64,000 bases of DNA from contig VYZB01000526.1 of NCBI GenBank assembly GCA_013397455.1, forward strand, positions 404,520 through 468,519. Direction: 5' to 3'. The notes under the pieces are model-generated. The model ran no database searches. It worked only from the letters and a program-made list of their open reading frames with translations, and was not told where the DNA came from. Position 1 is the stretch's first letter. Every line of letters begins with the position of its first letter. A program made the translations under genes and the position numbers. Of the stretch, positions 56,592 through 64,000 are shown one piece after another. The DNA is from Crotophaga sulcirostris (taxonomy: Eukaryota; Chordata; Aves; Cuculiformes; Crotophagidae).

Positions 56592-56739
56592 TCAGAATCA
56601 TGGAATGGTTCGGGTTGGAAGGGACCTTAAAGCCCATCCAGTTCCAACCCCCCAAGTCATGGGAAGGGACACCTCCCACCAGACCAGGCTGCTCAAGGCC
56701 CCATCCCACCTGGCCTTGAACACCTCCAGAGAAGGGGCA
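56592..56739 (-). mobile_element. CR1 type J 3' end
   Basis: AGAATCATGGAATGGTTCGG to CACCTCCAGAGAAGGGGC. Confidence 0.91.
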
Positions 56740-56808
56740 GTGAAATTAAGGAGTTGCAGACAGTCTTCTGCAGATGGCAAGGTGAAGCAAGTCTTGTGAA
56801 TCCTGATG

Positions 56809-57289
56809 GAATTTGGGTTCAGTTTTGGGCTGCTCACTACAAGGACACAGAGGTGCTGGAATGTGTCCAGAGAAGGGCAATGAAGCTGGAGAAGAGGCTG
56901 GAGAACAAGTCTTATGAAAGGCGGCTGAGGGAACTGGGATTGTTTACCCTGGAGAAAAGGAGGCTGAGGGGAAACCTCAACACTGACAACAACTCCCTGA
57001 AAGGAGGTTGTAGTGAGGTGGGTTGTTGGTCTCTTCTCCCAAGTGACAGGTGATAGGCCTCAAGCTGCACCAGGGGTGGTTCAGATTAGACATCAGGAGG
57101 AATTTCTTCATCAAAAGGGTTCTCGGGCACTGGCAGAGGCTGCCCAGGGAGGTGGTGGAGTCCCCATCCCTGGAGGTGTTTAGAAGATGAGTAGATGAGG
57201 TGCTCAGGGACCTGGTTTAGAAGTGGACAGGTACAGTTGGACTCTATGATCTCAAAGGTCTTTTCCAACCAAATGATTCTCCGATTCTC
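56809..57289 (+). mobile_element. CR1 type C copy, 3' end intact
   Basis: TTCAGTTTTGGGCTGCTCAC to CAACCAAATGATTCTCCG. Confidence 0.93.
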
Positions 57290-58173
57290 TTCCGCAATCC
57301 CTTCGGGCGAGGAGGGACAGCCCCATGCCGGTGCTGAACACTGCACTTTCCAATTCAATTAACGTCATTATCTCTTGTGCCAAATAAATTGTGGTCCAGT
57401 CGAGATCCTGCAGCATTTTACACCATCGCCCTCATTATTTCCTAAACCGTTTCCTCTCCTGTTTATTCGCTTTCAAATTAAATCGCTTGATAATATGCAC
57501 CAAAATAAAAAACGAGCGCACCTTGTCCGAAGAAAATTGATTCTCCTTTCCCCCTCCCCTCCGGATTGAGGGGTTTTATAGACTCTGTTCCTGGCGATCA
57601 TTAGTAATTCAATTTTCTTTTTATTAGCCCCCTTATCTGCTGAGCAATAGAGTGGCAGAGCTGACCTCGTGCGCACGGGGAAATGTTTTAAAAATCTTTT
57701 TCCCTGATTAATTTTGCCAGTTAAGGGAAAAAAAAAAAAAAAAGAGGAGAAATGGCCCCGGCTCTTAAACCATCACAATGAATAAAGCTTAATGTTGATT
57801 GTGATGGAATTTCCAACGCCGAGGGAATTGATTGAACGCAGCAATTACGGCGCAATCGGAACTCGAGGGAAAATGGGATCGTTTGCTCCTGGCCGTAGCC
57901 TTTTGGTTATTTAAAACAATCCAATTTGCAAGGATAATTATATATTAGTGGTTTATCTGCTGCTTGAAATGAACATGGGAGGTTTGATACCGGCCCGGCA
58001 TTAGGAGGTTATTGCTGCAAATTACTTGATATCTGCTTTCTTTCACATAAAGATGAAATTAGGCCATCAATAAGGAGAAAAAGGTGGATGGGAGAAGATG
58101 CGAGGGGCACCAGTGCCCTCTGCAGGGAAGGAAGGGACATCTCCGAATTCCCAATTCACCCGCTCAGAGCCGG
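57290..58173. other. AT-rich single-copy island, best candidate conserved noncoding element
   Basis: Nearly 0.9 kb without CR1. Contains an A16 run (57728-57743), a perfect 10-bp inverted repeat (CCATCACAAT at 57770-57779, ATTGTGATGG at 57798-57807), an octamer-like ATTTGCAA (57925-57932) followed by GGATAATTATATATTAG, and many TAAT cores. No coding signal. Confidence 0.48.
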
Positions 58174-58443
58174 ACACGCAAACAATAACGGCTTCTCGTC
58201 CGTGGAGATGCCATCATCATCATGGCTTGAGGATTTTATGCCGGGCACGCAAACGAGAACAGCTCGCCACTCATAGAGATGATACCATTGTGGTTTGAGG
58301 ATCTTATGGTGGACACACAAACACGAATGTCTCCTCATCCATACAAATGCCACCATCGTGGCTTGATGATCTCCTGCCAGACACGCAAACAAGCACAGCT
58401 CCCCATCTGTACAAATGCCATCATCGTGGCTTGATGATCTCAA
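58174..58443. repeat. Tandem array of a 68-71-bp unit, four copies
   Basis: Units begin with (A/G)CACRCAAAC at 58174, 58245, 58313 and 58381, and each carries GCCATCATCGTGGCTTGA-like sequence. The last copy runs into TGATGATCTCAAAGGTC, a CR1 type C 3' end motif. Confidence 0.88.
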
Positions 58444-58605
58444 AGGTCTTCACCAACCAAGCTCTTGCCCTGTTCTGGGTCTCATCCTGGCCCTAGGGGA
58501 GAGAAGGCCTCATCAGGCTCTCCAAACTTCATCCTGTTGACAGGATAGCCTTGGAATGATACTAGTTGTTTAGTATGGAGAAAAGGAGACTAAGGGGACA
58601 CCTCA

Positions 58606-59263
58606 TAGAAACAGAATGGTTTGTGTTGGAAGGGATCTTAAAGCCCATCCAGTTCTAAACCCCCTGCCATGGGTAGGGACACCTCCCACTAGACCAGGCT
58701 GCTCAAAGTCCCACCAACTCAGCCATGAACACTTCCAGGGAGGGGACATCCACGACTTTCCTGGACAACATGTTCCAGTGCCTCCTCACTCTCATCATGA
58801 AGAATTTCTTCCTAATGTCTAATCTAAATCTTCCCCCTTCCAATTTAAAGCCATTTCCCCTCATCCTATTACTACAGGCCTTCGAAAAAGTCCCTCCTCA
58901 GTTTTCCTGGAGCCCCTTCAGGTACTGGAAGGCTGCTTTAAGGTCTCTCGTCCAGGCCGAACAACTCCAACTCTCTCAGCCTGCCCTCATAGCAGAAGTG
59001 CTCCACTCCTCAAATCATCTTCTCTTGTCTCCTATGGACCTGTTCCAACAGTTCCCTGTCCTTCTTGTGGTAGGGATTCCAGTACTGGACACAGGACTCC
59101 AGGTGGGGTCTCACTAGAGGGGAGCAGAGAGGGAGAATCCCCTCCCTCACCCTGCTGGTCATGTTTCTTCGGATGCAGCCCAGGACACATTTGGCCTTCT
59201 GAGCTGCGAGAGCACATTGCTGGCTTATGTTGAGTTTCTCATCAACCAGCACCCCAAGTCCTT
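58606..59263 (-). mobile_element. CR1 type J copy, about 0.66 kb
   Basis: AGAATGGTTTGTGTTGGAAGG to CAACCAGCACCCCAAGTCC. Confidence 0.93.
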
Positions 59264-59363
59264 GAGCAGCCTGTCCTAGTGGGAGGTGTCCCTGCCCATA
59301 GCAGGAGGAGTGGAACTGGATTATCTTTAAGGTCCCTTCCAAACCAAACCATTCTATGATTCA
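59264..59363 (+). mobile_element. CR1 type J 3' end abutting the inverted copy
   Basis: GAGCAGCCTGTCCTAGTGGG to AACCATTCTATGATTC. Confidence 0.92.
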
Positions 59364-60066
59364 ATTATTTTAAGTGACACAGCAGCCCCCATGGCCTGAG
59401 GATCACGTTCAACAGCCCGATGGTCCTTGCTGCTCCTCCAGCTTCTCCCTGAATAAGGAGAGAAGCAACCCCTGCCTGTTATCCCACTTATACCAGATCC
59501 AAACTGTTTTGTCCTCACCAGAGGCAAGTGAGACAGCCTCATCTGCTAACTCCACAGACACAATGCCAGACATACAAGAAGTCGGGAATACGCAGGTGTG
59601 GTGTGGAACAAAGTGCACCATGACTTCATCAGGCTTGTAACCATGCCCAAAGCAGGGACACAGTACCTGAGCAGAGTCACAACTCCCTGCAAAGCAATTA
59701 TCTCCAAGTTCTCCTTCCCTCCAAAAAGTGCCTGAGAAGTTCCATGGGCAGAAAGAAAAGAAAAGGAACTCTTTAATATTCATGGCACATTAATATTAAG
59801 CACTAGGTGGTCAACAAGTCCAACATCCAAAGGTGGTTTTTATCACCATCAATTTGGCTCTGCTGAGCAACAGGACGTTTTCCATTCCTCTTTGCTATGG
59901 AGCTCCTCCAGTGCAGAAACCCTGCATTAAAATACCTGGATGAACAGACCACCAACTGCACCGGAAGCCCCTTGCTGCTCTACGGTCCCACCAGTGGAAC
60001 TGCAGTCTGGGACAAACCCGAGTTTTCAAGCAGTTATTAAATGTTCCACTTAATCAAATTAGTCTA
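59364..60066. other. Single-copy stretch with an unidentified open frame
   Basis: The minus-strand frame 59409-59783 reads SLASGEDKTVWIW, which resembles the end of a WD repeat. No second repeat or clear exon structure supports it. Not called as a gene. Confidence 0.3.
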
Positions 60067-60324
60067 TTCATAGAATCATAGACTGGTTTCAGTTAGAGAA
60101 GACCTTCAAGATCATTGAGTCCAACCATGGATCCAGCCCTACTAAGTCCACCACTAGATCATGTCACCAAGTTCGACATCTACCCATCTTTTAAACACCT
60201 CCAGGGATGGTGACTCAACCACCTCCCTAGGTAGCTTCTTCCAATGCTTGACAACCCTTTCAGTAAAGAAGTTCCTCCTAATATCCAATCTAAATCTCCC
60301 CTGGTGCACCTTGAGGCCATTTTG
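60067..60324 (-). mobile_element. CR1 type C-like fragment
   Basis: GACTGGTTTCAGTTAGAGAAG and CCATGGATCCAGCCCTACTAAG. Confidence 0.9.
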
Positions 60325-61012
60325 GAGTTAATTATAGCTACAGGTAGGACATTCATCATGAGAGCAGTCCAAACAGTCCCAGGAGAAGTTCCACCTGTTT
60401 GCCACTTCCTATTTTTTCTTTAACACTATCACAGATCCTTCAATGAAAACACAGCAAGCATCTCAGAGTACAGACCATGGGGAAACATCAACTTGAAACC
60501 AAGTCTCAGTGGTGGCCAGGAGAGCTGTGCCACTGCATGAGATTAAACAGGTCCGTTTGGGCTTGAAAAGGGAATTGTAGAGTCAGGAAATGGATAGATC
60601 TTTGCATTAGAAACTTGGGAAAGGCAGTACCAACACATTCAGCAGGTACAGGCTGCCCAGGGATGGTGTGTGGAATGTCCTTCTCTGGTGACATCCAAAC
60701 CCACCTGAGCGCATTCCTGTGCAACCCCACCATACCAGGATTCTGTACCACAGAGCTCACGCCATCCATCCTAAAAGCCAGTTCAACAGGACAAACAAGA
60801 AAACAAAGGTGCGTCGCAACACCACCCGCATCAGCGGGGAAGGAAAGGGCTGAGCCAGCTCTTTGCACCCACGCTGCGGTACATGAAGTAGGACACACTC
60901 CTCCCCAGTCACCCTTCCATCTTCTGCCCTGATCCACACTGTGTCTACCACAGGATCTCGCAGCTCCTTGGGAACACAGGTATGCCACGTGCTCACTCAT
61001 CGCCATGCATTC
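60325..61012. other. Mostly single-copy stretch
   Basis: Includes a divergent CR1 piece (next entry). No gene recognised. The open minus-strand frame 60506-61060 crosses repeat sequence. Confidence 0.4.
60638..60735 (+). mobile_element. Divergent CR1 fragment of another subfamily
   Basis: GGCTGCCCAGGGATGGTG, GTCCTTCTCTGGTGACATCC and GAGCGCATTCCTGTGCAACC resemble the segment before the 3' end of an older CR1 subfamily. Confidence 0.65.
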
Positions 61013-61186
61013 ACCATAGAACCATGGAATGGTTTGGTTGGAAGGGACCTTAAAGCTCATTCAGTTCCAATCTCATTCCATGGGCAGGGACATCTTCCAC
61101 TGGATCAGGTTGCTCAAAGCCTCATCCAACCCGTCCTTGAACACATGTAGGGATGGGACTTCCATGACTTCTCTGGGCAACCTGAC
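61013..61186 (-). mobile_element. CR1 type J 3' end
   Basis: CATGGAATGGTTTGGTTGG to CTTCTCTGGGCAACCTGAC. Confidence 0.91.
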
Positions 61187-62733
61187 TCTAATTATGATGG
61201 CTAGCACAAAGAGTCAAGGTCTGCTGGATTCAATCGCTCAGCCTCCATGCTCCTTACTGCTGCCACCATGAAGATGAAAGCAGGAACGCATCAAGCAGGC
61301 ACCTCGCTGGTCCTCACCCACAACCAGATGTCAAACAAGTAGCATCAACCCTGCGAAAATTCATGTGGCAATTTCAAAGCAGGCAAGAATCCTGCTGAGT
61401 TTCTCTGTTAAGTGGAGAAGCAGGCGTGCATCGCTCAGCGGCAGCTTGAAGGAGCTGGGAAGGGGCAAACCAAGCCCTTTGGGATCCTTCAAGGTGACAG
61501 AACAACATAAGTTGGATTACAGCAACCATCTACCCGTATGATATCAGCTTTTTGCACTCAATGTCCCAGAAGAAGTAGAGAAACAAAGACAAGAACTTTC
61601 AAACTTACACCATTGCGTCACAGTTTGGAGAACCTTCCCAGGAAGAGGAGACACAGCCCAGCCAAGTTCTCAGAGTCATTAGGAAACATACCCAGAAAGA
61701 GAACCCCTCCTCAAACACACACACAAAACTCTTGTTTCTTCTCCTCCCACAAAAAGCTTTTCCCTTTCCTGAACCTCAATCTTCTGCTCTTGTCTTCTCA
61801 TCCATCAAAACACATCGATGTCTTGACGGAGAAGTCGAACATGAAGTAACCACAATCACACACAGACAACTCGGTAGATGAAGTGAAGAACAGGAAATGA
61901 CACAAGCGTCTTCCTGAAAACAGAGGTCCAACAGCTTTACTGCTAGAAGTCAACTGTGGCCACACCAACTCCAGTCATGCCTGTGGCAGCATCATGGGCC
62001 ACACCACCACATGCAAACCAGCAGAATGTCCTTCATAAATGTTTGAGAGAACTGAATCTTAGTAGGGTGAAGCCACTCATCCTTGATCATGTCACCACTC
62101 AAGAGCAGAACGAGCCTTTGAACCGTGAAGATCACAACACCGTTTCACACATGCGTAGGTGCTGCTCTCCAGGTCCCAAAGAAGCTGATCTCCACTCTGA
62201 CTTGTGTGGATCCAACCAGCAGGACACAGCAGCAAAAATACCTTTTCCAAAACACAACGGAGCCAATATTCCTCCATTTATCATTATTTTAAGCAAATTA
62301 CATACAAAACCTAGAGGTTCACAGATGGGGCACTGAGATAGAGGTGCTTGAGGCAGGTCTGCCATTGCTAGAGGAGCATCTCATGACACGCATGAGCTTT
62401 TGCCCTGCGGAAAAAGAGACTGAGCCTTACAGATGTATCACCATCCTCTTCCTTCCTCAAGCGTCAGATGCTGGCAAGTCCAGCAAAACCACCTTAAAAC
62501 CAAGAAGCAGCTTTAAAAAGGTCTTGGCTGGAGATGACAAAGCACAAGACAACTCGAGGGTGAGGAAGAAGTCAAACTCCAGCCAAACTTCTGCTGCTCA
62601 GTGTTTGCTCCAGGATCAACAACAGCAGATACACCTCCTGGAGGACTTGGTATCCAAATCCAAGAGCCTCCCGTTGGCATCACTCTGCTGGCACACAGTG
62701 AGCACCATCACCCCTTGGGACAACCGTTCCTAC
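61187..62733. other. Single-copy 5' end of the long intron, no gene seen
   Basis: About 1.5 kb without CR1, next to the ZC3H3 exon donor. A plus-strand frame at 62344-62778 is lysine/serine-rich. It lacks a supported exon structure and overlaps the real exon in antisense. Confidence 0.4.
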
Positions 62734-62915
62734 CTTCCTTGGTGGAGACTGGCAGCCTGCAGAGCCTGTGCTTGGTGATGTGCACCAGGCACTTGGAAGA
62801 AGAACGTTTCGGTGTCGCAGAAGGTTTCCCCCGCACGGAGTTTTTCTTCCTGAGCTGGAAGGGGCTTTTCAGAGGGGTGGTGGGTGAGGAGCTGTTCTTC
62901 TTCTCTGTCGGGGAA
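62734..62915 (-). CDS. ZC3H3: ZC3H3 coding exon (first of two in the window)
   Basis: This exon encodes basic, serine/proline-rich linker sequence of ZC3H3, upstream of its CCCH fingers. On the minus strand the acceptor is GTCTTCGCAG (AG at 62917-62916) and the donor is GAAG|GTAGGAAC (GT at 62733-62732). Length is 182 bp: one base completing a codon, 60 codons without a stop, and one base of the next, so it starts in phase 2 and ends in phase 1. Diagnostic residues are SPTTPLKSPFQLRKKNS, VRGKPSATPKR, and KCLVHITKHRLCRLP followed by STKE. I recall human ZC3H3 as LVQVTTHRLCRLP and PTKE at the same place, directly before the segment encoded at 17672. The intron sides carry no CR1 for about 0.2 kb upstream and 1.5 kb downstream. 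The preceding large N-terminal exon is outside the window. Confidence 0.88.
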
Positions 62916-63121
62916 CTGCGAAGACACAACACCGCACCGTTAAAAAACGGTAGAGAGGGGAATGAAATGCACTTGGTCTCCTTGCCCAGAGCTGAGAAGC
63001 TGGGTCACCAAGCTCCACACTGCTCCACTACTCAAGAAGCAATGAACAGAAAATTACGAGTAAATATCCAAGTGTGATGAACTTCTCCACAGATGGAGAA
63101 TGAGGTACCTGACAGCTTAAC

Positions 63122-63545
63122 TCAGAATCACAGAATCATTTAGGTTGGAGAAGAACTTGAAGATCATCAAGTCCAACCATAAACCTCACATTGCCAGGTT
63201 CACCACTAAACCACGTCCTTAAGTGCCACATCTACCCATCTTTAAAATTCCTCCAGGGATGGGAACTCTACTACTGCCCTGGGGAGACTTTTCCAGGGCT
63301 TGACAACCCTTTCCATGAAGAAATATTTCCTAATATCCAATCTAAACCTCTCTTGGTGCAACCTGGAGCCATTTCCACTCATCCAATCACTCGGGAGAAG
63401 AGACCAACACACACTTCACAACAACCTCCTTTCAAGGAGTTGTAGACAGCAATGAGATTTCCCCTCAACCTCCTTTTCTACAGACTAAACAATCCCAGGT
63501 CCCTCAGCTGCCCCCAGAACCCCTCTGCTCCAGACCCTTCACCAC
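63122..63545 (-). mobile_element. CR1 type H/C copy
   Basis: TTAGGTTGGAGAAGAACTTG and CCACTAAACCACGTCC. Body to CTGCTCCAGACCCTTCACC. Confidence 0.9.
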
Positions 63546-63904
63546 TGAACTCATTCCCTTTGCCTTTCTGCTCAGCTGATGCAGGGGGAGAAGACACTGC
63601 CCTTCAGCGAGATGAGCAGGGTCTCATCTCCTCGACTGCCAAAAAGCCCGCAACAACCCCAGTATCTCCAGGCACTTTGCTCTAGAGAGATCTTCTCGGC
63701 ACAGCCCACCCATAGACACCTCCTCCAGCAAAGCAAAAGGACAAGGCAAGGAAAGAAACCTCCTGTGGTATCTTGAGAGGAGGATCTGGGAAACAGAAGC
63801 AGGAATCAAGGCATGGGATCCCCAACAGGCGCTGTGTTATCAGCTCATTGACTCACTTCAAACAGTTAACTAGGGCACAGTTCTAATATTGGAAGAGCTC
63901 AACT
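63546..63904. other. Single-copy stretch, no gene seen
   Basis: Nothing recognised before the minisatellite. Confidence 0.4.
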
Positions 63905-64000
63905 GAAACACGGACTCCTGAAAACACGGACTCCTGAAAACACGGACTCCTGAAAACACGGACTCCTGAAAACACGGACTCCTGAAAACACGGACTCCTG
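63905..64000. repeat. Minisatellite, 16-bp unit, at least six copies
   Basis: Unit AAAACACGGACTCCTG repeated exactly, with only the first base of the first copy differing (G). It is cut by the window edge, so its true length is unknown. Confidence 0.97.

Larger units (their letters stand above)
17826..62733 (-). other. ZC3H3: ZC3H3 intron, 44,908 bp, filled with CR1
   Basis: Bounded by donor GAAG|GTAGGAAC at its 5' side (62733) and acceptor TTTTCATAG at its 3' side. It is a phase 1 intron. It includes a probable 1,847-bp assembly duplication at 50470-52316, so the true length may be nearer 43 kb. No further ZC3H3 exon was recognised inside. Confidence 0.8.

Noticed and set aside
62344..62778. 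Plus-strand lysine/serine-rich open frame that looks protein-like
   Set aside because: It runs antisense into the well-supported ZC3H3 exon and has no convincing partner exon.
1..64000. CRISPR array, bacterial operon, prophage or defence system
   Set aside because: Repeat content, splice sites and the identified gene all show bird nuclear DNA. The dispersed repeats are CR1 ends, not regularly spaced direct repeats.

Overview
This is repeat-rich nuclear DNA from a bird. About half of the window (my by-eye tally is roughly 31 kb of 64 kb) consists of fragments of CR1, the dominant LINE of bird genomes. The fragments are recognised by their 3' tail (ATTCTATGATTCTATGA or its complement) and by stretches of their pol C-terminus. 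I found no bacterial-type gene, no operon, no CRISPR array and no convincing tRNA or rRNA. The CR1 density is far above what I know for chicken and recalls lineages with large CR1 expansions such as woodpeckers and hornbills. That taxonomic hint is inference only.

One host gene is supported. Two minus-strand coding exons, at 62734-62915 (182 bp) and 17672-17825 (154 bp), have correct splice sites and matching phases (1 to 1). Their peptides match the region just before the CCCH zinc fingers of ZC3H3, a nuclear mRNA-export and Smad/CPSF-interacting protein, as I remember the human protein. Nearly all the sequence between them is therefore a single 44.9-kb ZC3H3 intron, and 1-17671 is part of the next intron. 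The upstream large N-terminal exon and the downstream zinc-finger exons were not found.

Layout. 1-17671: downstream intron with CR1 fragments, two CR1 reverse-transcriptase remnants (11612-11965 and 13978-14350), a 0.73-kb pure-purine tract (9964-10690), and AT-rich single-copy islands. 17672-17825: exon. 17826-62733: intron dominated by CR1, with single-copy islands that look like conserved noncoding elements (18.65-19.1, 20.8-21.1, 24.8-25.5, 26.2-26.9, 48.9-49.3 and 57.3-58.1 kb). It also holds a 1,846-bp near-identical tandem duplication centred on the only N in the window (52316), which is probably an assembly artefact, and a 68-71-bp tandem array at 58174-58443. 62734-62915: exon. 62916-64000: the intron upstream of it, ending in a 16-bp minisatellite at the window edge.

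Working labels for CR1 copies (mine, judged from the 3' end; not verified database names). Type J: 3' end reads (complement) TTGGAAGGGACC then CCATGGGCAGGGACACC. Type C: TTGGAAAAGACCTTTGAGATC then CACTACTAAACCAGATCCC. Type H: ATTAAGGTTGGAAAAGATC then CCCAACACCACTGTGCC. Type Y: GCACTGGAACAGCTCCCCAGG upstream of an otherwise similar tail. CR1 boundaries are estimates, usually within about 10-20 bp. Because ZC3H3 is on the minus strand, minus-strand CR1 copies are in sense with it.
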